Assembly: GCA_004194705.1 (NCBI GenBank)
Contig: SADC01001321.1
Location: 496,001 to 560,000 of the forward strand
Direction: 5' to 3'
DNA from: Ditylenchus dipsaci
Lineage: Eukaryota; Nematoda; Chromadorea; Rhabditida; Anguinidae
Length of the DNA: 64,000 nucleotides
Position numbers and translations under genes: made by a program. The notes under the pieces are model-generated. The model did not search any database. It had not been told where the DNA came from and saw only the letters and a list, made by a program, of their open reading frames with translations. This document shows, one piece after another, positions 23,748 through 35,700 of the stretch (position 1 is its first letter; every line of letters begins with the position of its first letter).

Positions 23748-24920
23748 TAAAGGAGGGGAAAAGCCATTTAGGTTTGAAAAAGTGGCTTCCGTGGCGCATT
23801 GCGTAAGCGTTTGTGTTTTTTGGCCCAAAATAGTGTTGCAGGTTCGGTCCCGCATGCATACACTTTACTTTTATTGACTTGTTTGACCAGTTCTAGAGGT
23901 AATTTGGGGTCGCTGATTCCTAATCTGGGGTCAAAAAAGTCTTTTTTAAAACTGGTCAAACAAGCCAAAATAAATAGCACCATTTTGGGTCAAAAAACGG
24001 GCAGCCGACGATTGCGCAAAATCAAATTGCGCAAATGCAAATTGCGCAAATGCGAATTGCGCAAATGCAAATTGCGCCAAAATCATATTGCGCCAGTTTT
24101 AATTTTGCGCATACCGTATTTACTGTATTAAGTCCCCATGGGGAGTTATTTTTCAACCCTTAAAAAATCGGAAAAAAAATATTTCGATTTTGAGATTTTC
24201 GGATGCCCGACCGAAATCTAAAAAGTGGAATCAGGTAAACTCGCGGCAACTAAGAAAACGCAAAAAACATATTTGCGAAATGTTCGCTCTAGCCTGAGAT
24301 ATAAGGTCCGTAGGGTGGGGACTTATAAGAGGGTGGGGAGTTAATACAGTAAATACGGTATATCAAATTGCGCAAATGTAAACAGCGCTACGATTTTATC
24401 AAAATTAGAGGGGTCTACTATTCCAATACTTTTCCATTTGATCATTCTATCATCTTCATCCTTTCACTATTCTAAAAATCTAATCTATCAATCCAACCTA
24501 CAATCGTCCACGGGCATACAACCCTTACAACCCCAATATACAATATTCGATCCTCAATTAGGGTCGCTCCATTATTTCTACCGTGAATTTCTACCGTTTT
24601 CAGATAACTTTTACCATCTTTGTTACTGACACTCCAATTATTTGTAGGACCTTTTTAATGAATCATCCTTAGAGTTTAAACAAAGGAGTCAACAGTCGCG
24701 GTATATGCATTTGCGCCATTTGACTTTGGCGCAGTTTACGTTTGCGAAATTTGATTTTGGCGCAATTCACATTTGCGCAATTTGCATTTGCGCAATTTTA
24801 ACATTGCGCAATTTGATTTTGCGCAATCGTCGGCTGCCCCAAAAAACGCAAACGCTTACGAACTGCGCCATCGAGGACACTTTTTCAAACCTAAATGGCT
24901 TTTCCCCCTCCTTTAAAGGG
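23748..24920. mobile_element. Three-level nest of inverted-repeat elements
   Basis: The outermost arms (TTTAAAGGAGGGGAAAAGCC at about 23748; GGCTTTTCCCCCTCCTTTAAA at about 24918) enclose 24000-24839, a GGCAGCCGACGATTGCGC foldback element with repeated TTGCGCAAATGCAA units and a 9-bp duplication CAAAAAACG (23991-23999 and 24840-24848). Its middle is split by a TACCGTATTTACTGTATTAAG MITE at 24112-24360. A separate inner palindrome lies at about 23880-23970 (TTGTTTGACCAGTT). Confidence 0.7.
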
Positions 24921-24938
24921 GTTCAGGAGTAGCCTGTG

Positions 24939-25640
24939 CAAATTCAAATTGTGCCACCGCAAATTGTGCCAAAATCAAGAGCAATATTCGGCAAATATTT
25001 ACCGAGTGTTGCTTTTGATTTTGGCACAATTTGTGGTGGCACAATTTGAATTGGCACAGGCTGCTCCTGCCCTTAAAGGGCCATTGCCACCTGTTTTGAA
25101 TTGTCCCCCGCCAATTTAAATTTTTTGCCTAATCAGTGAACTTCTGTACGGATTTTTCAGCTTGGTTTCTAACAAAATAAGGCCTGGAATTTAATTTTAG
25201 GTATAGTTTTGCTAGCAACCAAGTTGAAAAATTCGTACGTATATTCAACGATAAAGAAAAAAGTTTGAATTGGCGGGGACAACCATTGTCGTAGACGGCA
25301 ATGGCCCTTAAAGACAGAAGTTCGTTCCCGCGTAGGGTCCGATACTTATTTAGCCTCAATCTTCGAATTTTTCAGTCAATTCTGTTCTAACAGTCTGGTT
25401 TCAAATATCGCAAGGATTCTGATTTTTTGGCTGTATTGGGTTTCGATTTAATTAGTTTCGAAATGTGCGAGTTTGAATTTTGCGAAAACAAAAATTGTGA
25501 AAACGGAAATTCTCGAAAGCAGCTCTCGAATACAGAAATATTCGAAAACGGAAAAAATCGAAAACGGAAAAAACCGAAAACGGAAAAAATTCAAACTCGC
25601 ACATTTCGAATCTAATCAAATCGAAACCCAATACAGCCTG
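24939..25640. repeat. Three adjacent small inverted repeats
   Basis: 24939-25073 (GCCTGTGCAAATTCAAATTG ends), 25075-25314 (GGGCCATTGCCACCTG ends) and about 25430-25640 (GGCTGTATTGGGTTTCGATTT ends, with GAAAACGGAAAAA tandem units in one arm). The last is flanked by TGATTTTTT on the left and TGATTTTGC on the right, a possible imperfect 9-bp duplication. Confidence 0.6.
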
Positions 25641-25755
25641 ATTTTGCACATCGTTGTTTAGAAATCGAATTTTTTTTTCTAAAAAACAAAAAAAACTCGA
25701 TTTCTGGACAGGCTCTCTCAAAAATCCATTCAATCTTGTTCAGCTTTTGTTCACT

Positions 25756-27233
25756 ATGTCGAGTCCTATCAGCTATGATCTTCTATTTGAAATTGGACAA
25801 AAATATTTGCTGCGAACTCTTCAAACTGAGGGATCTGGCTTTGACTGCTGTAAATTTATGGTATCCCAGTTTTATCAATAAGTGCCATTTCATAAAATTT
25901 CAGTTATTTTTTAAGTTGATCAACTCTTCTTGCCAGAACATCATGCTCACGATTCTGAAACAAAACCTCGATCTTTTGTATATTGATTTGGACAACACTT
26001 CTGTGGAAAGCACCACCAAGAGAGGCGCAAGAATAGAAGATCATCATATGGGTCTTTGTCTCAAGCCAGGAGCACCTATGACTTCGGAAATGGAGGTAAA
26101 AATTTTCGAATTTGAACCTTTAACTATATACTTTAGCACTATCTTCTAGGAAATAGGAATTTTTCGATTCTACCTGACCGAGTTATTCTACTGTCAAGCT
26201 ATTGTGAATGGAGGCTGGCCGTTGGAGTTCATCAATCGTCTTAGAAACAACTCTCAAGTAGAAAGAGCAACTCTGATCAATGGAAACAAAAGGTTTGGGT
26301 GGGAAGAGAGTCGAATGGAGTCGTATCTGCGCTTAACCATCCCGCAAGGTACCTCATTAACCTATTTTCTGTATCTAATAGCCAAACTTATGTTCTAGGT
26401 GTTGATCTCGCAAACCCAAATCTTGTAGAGTTGGAAGAATATTTTCAAAGCCATATAAGCCATAATAGATCTCCGCTGAAGCAATGTCTACAAAATCCAG
26501 GTCTGTTTCGATTAAGAAGGGCATAACCTGTCTTTTTAGCTGATTGGGATCAAATGTCGAGAATGCTGAACCTAAATTCTATCAAAGTCTTCGTTTCAAT
26601 CAGTGATCAGTGTGGACGAGAATTTCAACCTATGCCAGAGCCCAGCGTCAGGTAATTTTAAATTTTAAACAAGTAAGGTTGAAAACAGTTTTGGTAAAAC
26701 TGTGTTTTAGGGTGTATGCTCCACGAACCACAGGTGTAACGGTGATGTGCGCCTCTCCTTCTCGTATCCTAGAAATGGGCAGTTGTTATGACGTCGAGCT
26801 TTGGAAGGGTGGTGGCCATATGCAGACTCTTTTCTACTATTTGATGCAGTCTTGTCCCAACTTGGAATTAATAAAAGTCCAGATTCATCACGCGTTCCTT
26901 CCGCCAGATCGTTATCAGCTTTCCCAGTTTGCCGATGAGGTCTTCACCGTTATTAAGTGTCTAATTGAGAGCTATGTGCCGTCGATGAGCGAAGAAGAGG
27001 TTGTACTACATCTGGAGTTCCCTATCACCGTCTGTATTGCGCTAAAGGTTGGTCTCAGTTTGATGGGGACCGATTTGATTAATTGCATAAATCTGCTTTT
27101 TTAGCCATTCGTGGATGCTATGGTTAAAGAATTCTCCGAGCGGTACAACTTTCAGTTCTTCGGCAAGACCTACACTATGCGTCATATCCAAAATCACTTC
27201 TTTATTGTTCAGTGGAAAATAGACTTCTCGTGA
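25756..27233 (+). CDS. Unrecognised 391-residue protein, seven exons
   Basis: Exons 25756-25860, 25904-26095, 26150-26348, 26399-26500, 26540-26651, 26711-27047, 27105-27233 (TGA), all GT-AG and phase-consistent, giving 391 residues. Starts MSSPISYDLLFEIGQKYLLR. I recognise no domain. It is soluble, without signal peptide or transmembrane helix, with alternating hydrophobic segments (LNSIKVFVSISDQCG; CPNLELIKVQIHHAFLPP) like the C-terminal ligand-binding part of nematode F-box or FTH-type expansions, but no F-box consensus is clear at the N-terminus. AATAAA at 27279-27284. The frame is fully open in every exon, so the gene is probably functional. Confidence 0.75.
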
Positions 27234-27284
27234 GGTTAAATGTGCTCTGTGTTGTTTCTGGTTTCGGTTGTTTTGTTGAATAAA

Positions 27285-28244
27285 TATTAACTAGCGGAGA
27301 GGTTAGCAACACTGTGACGAAAACATTGTGACTGGGAATTTAACAATTATTCTGGAGACGGTCCCTGAATAAGTTCCACGGTCGAGGCGTGCGGGATAGG
27401 ATCAGTTAAACCACACTCCTTCCAGCCAAAATTTTCCTTGCTCTCCCTTGTTGATTTTTTTTTATCAAAACTGACTGGAAGTGGTATTCTTCTAGTTAGC
27501 CGCGGGATATGTCTACAAGTAACAAAGAAGTATACCGAATTTGTGAAATTGCTTTTAATTCATTATTATGTTCAGGAGGTTTATTTAAAGTACGCTATGA
27601 ACCAAGTGAGTTAACCTACCTTCGACCGCATCTTTCACAAGCCACCCTTTTGGTTTTTTTTGAATTTTCCTATAAGTCTCATGGGTAAAATTTTGGTGCG
27701 TTGACATTATGTACCTTTTGTCCCATTTTGTCCCACATCTTATTTTTTTTATAAAACCTCATAAAAAGCACCCAAATATTAGTCCAAGATTACCAGATTA
27801 CGCCGGAAAAAGTGCGTAAGGCGTTTGTTAGCCCGTCATAACATACGCTGGCCTACTTCTAAGCCTAAGTTTTAAGTAGTTAGAACAAAGGTTAGTTCCA
27901 GAATGGGACAAAAGGTACATAGCGTCGATACCCCGAAATTTTAAGTAAACACTTTTTGTTTATTTTTATTGACCTTCTTTCCGCTGTAGGTGTGTTGACT
28001 AAAGAACAGATAACCTTTTTCCTGGGTTTCATTCATAAAACTGCAAACCAACCAACAACAAGGTAATCACTGCCAAAGACTAAAATAATAGAAATCGGCA
28101 TGACAACCACTCTCAAGGAATTAATAAACAAAGTATCGAGTTCCCTTGCCTAATTACCTGGCTCACATGCTATCACACTCACCTTTTTAGCCTTTTCTGC
28201 GCCACACATTCCAGCATAATCCATGAGTATAGTTGAACCATCTA
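27285..28244. repeat. Mostly gene-free; inverted repeat at about 27700-27935
   Basis: 27700-27935 pairs TTGACATTATGTACCTTTTGTCCC with GGGACAAAAGGTACATAGCGTCGA; related text recurs at 56065-56260. A small possible exon (ATGTCTACAAGTAACAAAG at about 27510, and a following AG-flanked piece to about 27600) may belong upstream of the receptor gene but lacks recognisable motifs. Confidence 0.4.
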
Positions 28245-31200
28245 GAATTGTGGGGTCAGTCTTGCTGAGGAGCTAGTGACCACCCCTCTACTGTTTGTTT
28301 ATTTGCTAGACCTGATGCTTAGTTTAGTGGGTTCGTTTCTGATTTTGGTTTTGATTTTGCTGTTCCGTCGCTATGACGTCTTCCATGCCAACTTCCGACT
28401 AGTTGTCTGGAATATACTAGCTTTTATAGGCTGAACAACATCATTCAGGTGATCTACTTACGAGTTCAAAATTTTTCACGATACTGTTGGTGCACAAAAT
28501 TTAGAAAAAATGAAAATAAATAAATATTAAGATGTTGCGACCTTCACTGGTGCTTTTTCAATTTTTCTGGGTGCTGTTTTTTCCTTCATATATTGATAAT
28601 GACACACAGGTGGGTAGGAATTTTTATGGTAGGCATTATTACTATACGCGACAACCCAAAAATGGCTAGTTTCTAGACATTTTAAAAATGGTTTTCGAAA
28701 GTGAGAAGCTAACTTAACGTACCGTATTTACTCTATTAAACGGGCACTCTCTAATAAACGGGCCCCCTAAACTTTGAGGACTTATATCTCGGAGCAGAGT
28801 GAATATTTTGCAAAGCTGTTAGATGCATTTTCTTAAAGGGGCATTTTCGTGCGTGATGAAACACAATTTTTAAAATAGAAAAGGCGCGAACCAGGCGTGC
28901 CAGAGATTTGAAAAAGATTTAAAATTTGTATATGAATTTTGAATTTCGTCAAACCCAGCAATTGTGTGTGCAGCGAAAGGCATGAGTACTCAAGTTAACC
29001 ACGGGTTGGGCCGGGTTGGGTCCCGAGTTGCAATTGAGCTGGACCTCTTCGGAGTGTCTCGTGCTCGGAGTTTTGGATTCGCCAAGCCTTTGGTTCGGTT
29101 GTTTTTCGGTTAACTGCTTCCGGTTGGTTATCCCTCGATAGCGGTAGGATGAAATGGCAGATTCTGCCATTTCATCCTACCGCCCCCTCGATTTCGGTTT
29201 TCTGTCGAGTTTTAGATTTGCCTTTGGTTCGGCGTTCTATCTGTGCGTGGCTGCACACTCTGTATAGCGAACAGGACGGAACGAGTAATAATGCAATTTT
29301 TCATACCAACTCTTCTCGAATTTTCGGCCGAGTGATAGGGGTTAAGTTAATTACTAATGCCTTTCGCTGCACACACAATTGCTGGGTTTGACGAAATTTA
29401 AAATTCATATAAAAAATTTAAATCTTTTTTCAAATCTCTGGCACGCCTGGTTCGCCCTTTCTTTTTTGAAAATTGTGTTTCATCGCGCACGAACATGCCC
29501 CTTTAACTCCCACGAGCTCTATCGATTCCAGGTTTTAGATTTCAGTTGAGCACCCGGAAATCCTGAGATCGACCTCACAATTTTCCAATTTTCGAGGGGT
29601 TGAAAATTAAACGGGCATGCCCGTTTAATAGAGTAAATACGGTATTTGTTTTAATAGCTTACCCGGGTGAATTAATTTTCAGCTCCTTAAAAGTCGCAAA
29701 ATTTTAATGTCGATTTTGAGATTTTCGCGTGCTTATTTTCTTGGCTGAAATGTAGGTCTTCAAATTTGAGTTAATTATGTGAGTAAACAGAAAAGGGTGA
29801 GTTCAGGCCCGCAATTTGGGGGGGGGGGGGGAAGGAGGGGTAATGGTGGTAGCTACCCACGGGTCTTGGGGTTTAGATGGCCAAGGTCGCGGTTTTCGTA
29901 CTATAAAACAAAATTTTACAAAGAGTTTTACGTATTGTAGCATGGTTTTCTTTTAATTTTGACAAAAAACTCAGGCCATCCAGGTGGACACCTACTTGAC
30001 CAGCTGGTACCCAAACCAGGTTTTGAGGTTTGGTTGGGTAAATGCAAAATATTGGTACTGTCAAACCGTATTCCCTTCAGGATTTTTAGATTAGAATAGT
30101 TCTAATAACGAAAATAGTTCAAACAATGGGATATTAGCGGGGTTTCAAGCTTCACCCATTTCAATTGCATTTTCGTTTAATTCAGCCACATCCACATGAC
30201 AATTTTATGATTAGGCGAAAAAATTTGAATTAGCGGGGGACAATTAAAAACAGAAGGCAATGGCCCTTTAAAGAGCGATTTTCAAAATTCTGTTTTCGCC
30301 AATTGACTTTTCTCACCAACAGTATTTTTCGTGTGATAGTCGACCCTGTATATAACGGCGACTGCTGGGAACCACCCTAAAATGTTATTATATAGAGATG
30401 TCGTTGAATATAGGTGCCTTTATATAAATGGTATGGTTTGTCTTAATTAAGAAAAACCAACAAAACCGTTCTCGGAGTGCCGTTATATAGAGGGTGTCGC
30501 TATATAGAGGTGCCGTTATATAGAGGTTTGACTATAATGACAAAAACACGATTTTGCTTGGTCCATTATGTGGTTTGGGTGCTGGACTGTGGACGGCCTC
30601 TGAATGGGTAAGGCCAAACCAGAGGGGGACCAATCAAAAATCTTGTTTTAATATTATATACCATAAAAATGTTCTCAGCGAGAAAAATCTACACATTCTG
30701 TGTTCGTTTGTTGCTTGAAACTGCCTAAATTAAATAAAAGCCACTAAATATTCAATCCTTCGTGAATATTAAATTTTCCCTTTTCCCGTTGGGATTCCCG
30801 AAATTTTTGAATTCCCATTCCCGTTTCCCGCCGCAAGCCTTGCGCCCAAGCCTACAAAAAACTGATAAAAATGACAGCAATTGAACACAGCTTTTTTAAG
30901 GGTGCACATCGAAGAGCGAATATTTCAAACTCTCAGGTTCGATTCCCAGTGGGTGCACACCTTTTTAAATGTAAAAACCTTAAATGTCGCGTCTTCAGAT
31001 GTGTAAGGGAGGCAGATAGCAGAGAAATAAGAAACAGGCCTGGGGCGACCCGATAGCTCAAATGGTTAGAGCGCCGACTTGCAAGGAGGATATCGTAGGA
31101 TCGCACTTTTTCCCAGGCCTGTAGAAAAGCCGTACGCAGCCACTGGCGTACGCTTACTGATGTCGGGCCTTAAATGTCGCGTCCCTAAATGTCGGTCTTC

Positions 31201-32715
31201 AAATGTCACGTCCTCAAAATTTGAACCGCAATATTCGGGTTGCAAATGTCACATCCTCATATTTCGATCTTTAAGTTTCGGTCTTCGTTTGTCGGACTGT
31301 AAGTATCGGTCTGCGAAAGACCATTTTCATTTGTCTCTCCTTCAATGTTGCATCCTTAATAGTTTGTCTTTATATATCGGGCCACAAATATCAGTCTTCA
31401 ATTCTCGGCTTTTGAAAAAGTCAATCCTTAAGAATTATTCCTCAAATGTTACGGCTCACATGCCACCACGCCAATGTACCACAATTCACATTTTGAGTGG
31501 CCCTTGCATACTAGCTCGTCACAATGCAGATTAAGGCGGGACCAGCAATTAAAAAAAAAATTATCCTATTTTTTACTCGTTTCAACTCAAATCTGATATC
31601 TATAACCTTATACCACTTTTAAAAAGTAGGCAGAACACTTTCGTCGGATCAGGTAGAATGCTTGCAGAAGACAATCATTACCCATGAGAGAAGTAAATTG
31701 CTGTTCCTTGGTTTTCGCCTTAATTGCAGTGTAACGCGCTGGTATGCCCCTTCAAGCATTTTGTGAACGTTTTAGGCCCGAAACAAAAATAAACTAAAAA
31801 AAATCTGGGTTCACCTTCGTCGTTTCAGGTTTTTAGGAAAAATAATAAATTATTATTATAGAAACAATTAGACTACTCACTTTGCATGGATCTAAATGCA
31901 TTACCAGCTGTCTTCTGTGCTTGTTTAGGAGTGGGTAGCCTTGTGCTGTGCATGGAGAGGTTCGCTATTTGAATGATTTGCAAAGAGAAACTGAAATAGA
32001 AAACTCTACCAATAAACTTGTTTTTAGGTTGTACGCCACGCTGAACTATGCTAAATACGAATATGAAGACTTCAGTAATTTTCTCGCTAGATTCTTTACG
32101 TTCTTGGTAACTTTATTTGAATGATACTTTGGCTATTTTGACCTGTTTCAGTGGTCTGTGCTTCTTATCTCAGTTATCTGGTCTTTTTTATTAGAACTTA
32201 GTAGAGGCGTTATTTTGCACCACTACCTTCTGTGTGTTTTATCCCAAATAGGCAGAAATACTCTAAAAAGCCAGTGGCATTTACTATTCTCTATGATATT
32301 CCAGTCCGCCTTTCTGCTCTTTCACTGGGCTATGCTCAAAGTGAACCAGGAGAAGCAGGAGATCTACGTCAAGCACTACTACAGCAGTCTGAGCCCGAGA
32401 TTCCAGATAGGCGAGAACATCAAAGGGCTAAAACTAGTCATGTCACTGGCTATAATCCTGATCATGGCCCTCGCGTTACTCCTAGCTCACAGTTGGTATT
32501 GGGAGAATACAGAGGGCAGTGAATCCCACAGACTCTTTCAACAGGAGCTCAATCTGCTAATTCTACCCACATTATCGGTGATCATGCCACTTCATGTAAT
32601 GTGCAGTTCAGCACCATTGAAGTCCAGGTCGAAGATCATTGGTAGACAACTGCTGGTCTCCAGAATCTACTTGGGTAAGCTCGGAGAAATAGTCTCAATA
32701 ATGAATATAGGGTGA
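28245..32715 (+). CDS. Sre-type nematode chemoreceptor (7TM), partial model
   Basis: Visible exons: about 28245-28431, 31862-31959, 32028-32106, 32152-32715 (TGA). Exon 1 gives a first helix and FHANFRLVVWNILAFI, matching the Sre TM1/TM2 'FH-NL' signature. Exons 2-3 read across a GT-AG junction as LVLCMERLYATLNYAKYEYE, the class hallmark (E-R-x-x-A-T ... Y-E). Exon 4 has further helices and YYSSLSPRFQIGENIKGLKL, the conserved loop after TM5, then two more helices. Sre proteins are G-protein-coupled chemosensory receptors in ciliated neurons. The first exon ends in an in-frame TGA (28432-28434) if no donor is used, and the segment joining TM2 to TM3 is not identified, so one exon is missing or the gene is damaged. 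Intron 1 is 3.4 kb of repeats. Confidence 0.65.
28720..29644. mobile_element. TACCGTATTT-family element, 0.9 kb, in receptor intron
   Basis: Ends TACCGTATTTACTCTATTAAACGGGC and GCCCGTTTAATAGAGTAAATACGGTA. Inside is a long mirror from about 28845 to 29505 (ATTTTCGTGCG/CGCACGAA; AAATTTCGTCAAACCCAGCAATTG) whose centre is a perfect palindrome at about 29141-29180 (GGTAGGATGAAATGGCAGA and its complement). ORFs on either strand here are mirror images of each other. Confidence 0.7.
29645..30899. repeat. Intronic repeats, pogo-like remnant at 30331-30540
   Basis: 30331-30540 has GTATATAACGGCGAC...TATAGAGGTGCCGTTATATAGAGGTTTGACTATA, a degenerate CAGTCAAACCTC-type element. Poly-G at about 29817-29831. 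No coding signal. Confidence 0.45.
30900..30962 (+). repeat. tRNA-like block with B-box
   Basis: GGGTGCACATCGAAGAGCG at the 5' end and CAGGTTCGATTCCCAGTGGG near the 3' end; the B box GGTTCGATTCC is perfect and flanking GGGTGCACA repeats once. The anticodon arm does not fold. Probably a SINE head. Confidence 0.4.
31043..31122 (+). repeat. tRNA-like block with strong A-box
   Basis: CCTGGGGCGACCCGATAGCTC followed by AAATGGTTAGAGCGCCGAC gives a perfect A box and D arm (AGCTC...GAGC). The T arm (GTAGGATCGCAC) is poor. GGCCTGGG at the start pairs with CCCAGGCC at about 31111-31119, so a stem closes. A decayed tRNA or tRNA-derived SINE. Confidence 0.45.
31150..31470. repeat. Degenerate tandem array of AAATGTCGGTCTTC-like units
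   Basis: Roughly fifteen to eighteen diverged units of 14-20 bp (TTAAATGTCGCGTC, CTAAATGTCGGTC, TTCAAATGTCACGTC, TAAGTTTCGGTC). This resembles the tandem arms of other foldback elements, but no inverted partner was found in the window. Confidence 0.5.
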
Positions 32716-35700
32716 AAACAGTAGTTTAAGAGCAGCAGGGACATCAAAGACTGGCAGACCAGAGTGTTTGAAGAGCTCAACAGCTGAGGGTTGCAATCTT
32801 GAAATGTTAAGAGAATACTGGGATGACTGCACTCATTTGGAGTAACCGACGGGAAAGACTCCAATTCTTGTATAGCGTATGGATGCTACAGAGCATTTTA
32901 ATTGTAATAAAAGAAATATTTTTTGTTAAAATTTTGGTTAACATTTCCACGATCTTTATCATTGAAAGCAGTAACATTAGCCCCACTCTCTGTAGCTTTG
33001 AAATATTTGACAGTCAACAACAAGGGACTAAGTCAAATTTGTAGGGTTGTCGGCTCGGCGCACCGATTTCGGCTTTTCAAGCCGAAAAGCCGAAAATTTC
33101 GGCTTTCGGCTCGGCGCGCCGAAAATTTTCGGCTTAAACCGAATTTCGGCGCGCCGAGCCGAAAAATTCGGCGCCCCGGCAATCCTACAAATTTGTATAA
33201 AAAGTGCATAAACAGGCATAAATTTTTAACACGAGCACGGCGGATTGTTATTCTGGGTGATTCTTACTCAGAATTCAACGCTGAACACGATGGTGTGTGT
33301 CCTTTTTGCTTTAATGATGGGTCAAATGGGTGAAAAAGGGTCCGGAAGGTAACAAATTTTGGGCTAAATTTCGTAATACCCACCCCAGTCAATTTCGATA
33401 CACCCACCCCTGTTAATTTTGTAATACACCTCTTATTTTACCCCTCGATTGAAAGCTCAGAATGTTAGCTACACAATGGTGTAAAAATTACTCGGTTTAG
33501 TTCATGAAGATCAATTTATTTTGATAAAAATAGTTTCGAACCAAAATAGCCTGGAACGAAAATACACGAAATGATTCGAGGCTATAGAATTTTTAAAGAT
33601 TTTTTCGCACCAAGTAGACGGAAACTTGGTTTGGTTGGTTCAAACTAAAAAAATAAAATTCGCGTGAAATTTTCACTGAAAGTGAGAGTGCGATGAAAGA
33701 AAATCTGCTAATTGAATACGGGACTTTACTGAAATACTGTATTCTCTCTAATATAACGCCACCCCTTAAAAGACGTATTGAGGAGAGAATGCATTTGGTT
33801 AGACTGTTGTTAAAATAAGTTTCCTTATTGTCCGATTTTTCGTTCTGGATGTGTTCTCTGGCGCAATAAAGTAGCTTGTTGTTTGCATTTTGTCAATTTC
33901 GAATGATGTCGTGAAGAGTGAATGTGTGGTAAGTCGAGGCCTAAAACTATGAAAAATAGAGAAGGATTGTGTTATGTTTCAGGATGACGACATTGTTCAA
34001 TTATCACTTTTTAGGGCTTTTCGAATGACCGAAATCTCGGATTATAGTTATCCTAGTTTGTTTTAAGATATTTTTATATCAATTTCTTCACAACCTTCCA
34101 AATTGTCTTGTAGTAGTATCCCAACATCCAAAATGTCTGTGTGAAAATGAGCGCTTTCGCCAAAGCCAACAGCACAACTTTCAATCAGCTTGTCGCGAGC
34201 GGCCGCGGCGAACCGCTCGTAAATTGGAAAAGCGGGGAATGGAGGGGATATTTGATCCCACTCCCTTTGGATCCTCAGGGAAACGCCTTAACCAGTAGGC
34301 CACCAAACCCCCGACTGGGAAAGTGAAGAAATCTGTAGACATCACTTGCGTCGAAGACGCAACAAGCTAGACTGCACGAATCAGAAAATTTTTTGTTGGA
34401 CTTTCGCATTAAATTGAAGGTTATACACATGTAAATAATTTTTTGTTGAGATATTATTAAACGACGTCTTTTTCTGAAATGAACTTTACATACTGAATAA
34501 TAACACTATCAAAATTTAGGTGATGCATATGATTAAAACCATATTTCCTCCAAGAACCCCGGGGATTTCATTTTGCAACTCACCGAAAATCGAAAAAATT
34601 TTGGGTCGATCTCGAGATTTTCGGGCGAAACTTCAAAATCTAGAAAGCAGAACTGGTAGAGCTCGTAAGAGTCAAGAAAATGGAATAAACGGCTATGCAA
34701 AATATTTACTCCGCGCTGAGATACTTACCCTGAAAGTCTATTGAGAAAAGGAAATTAGAGGAGAAACGGTAATGATGTTGGATGATGAGGATACCAGGTA
34801 TTGGGGTTGGGCTGGGTAAAGTCGTAATTTTGGTCCTAACAAACCCGATTTCCCACACAATTCTTAGTTAGAAAAATATTTGCTACTACCAGGATTCGAA
34901 CCTGCTCGAAATTTTTGAATTGGCGGTTTTGGAGACGAATTTACCTGAAGACGAATTTACCGCCGCCCGGCTAAACCATGTTTTATTGCACTCTTAACGC
35001 AAAGTCTAAAAACTTTTTGGAGGTTGAAAAATAGAACGCCATGGCGTTCTATTAGAGAGCTGTCCACGATTTCCTGAGTTTGCTATAACTTTAGTAAATT
35101 TTTTTCGGTGCCGAGTTTTCCGATGCCGAGTTTTCCGGTGCCGAGTTTCCCGGTGCCGAGTTTTCCCAACTCCTTATTCACTACTAGCGCCGAAATTTGT
35201 TTTACAACTTACACATTCATTCGAAAACATCAAGGACAAAATTAGGGTGATCCCGCGCTAATACGAATTCCGCAAATTCATGTGTTTATCAAGCTTCACG
35301 GTGATTTAAGGGCAGCTTTTCGTTTTCTCGTTCTAGGGTTTGACCTCGTTCTCGCTTTCTCGGTCACCTCCAATACGTTTTCTCGGTTTGTCGCTCGTTC
35401 AAAAATGGTCATATTTTTGGTAAAGGGACGTTTCTCCGACTTTACGCATTTGCGCAATTGGACCGATGTTTTGAATGAAAATTATGAAGATTTGTTTGAA
35501 TTCGATTGATATTGTTATGTATAAAAAGTTATGTTCGGAAAATATTTAATGACCGGTTTTTATTAAATGACCGGTTATATAACTGGTTATAAAACCAAAT
35601 ATTAAATGACCGGTCACTAAACCAACCCTAATTATTACCTACGGTTTAATTCCTCCTGCAGGCTGTTTATATACTTTTTAAGTTTTTTCTTTGATTTTAG

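Noticed and set aside
28949..29391. ORFs ending with the same FRCTHNCWV tail on opposite strands
   Set aside because: Artefact of the palindrome; both arms translate to the same tail.
34234..34312. Functional tRNA gene
   Set aside because: D and T arms are present but the anticodon arm and acceptor stem do not have standard lengths.
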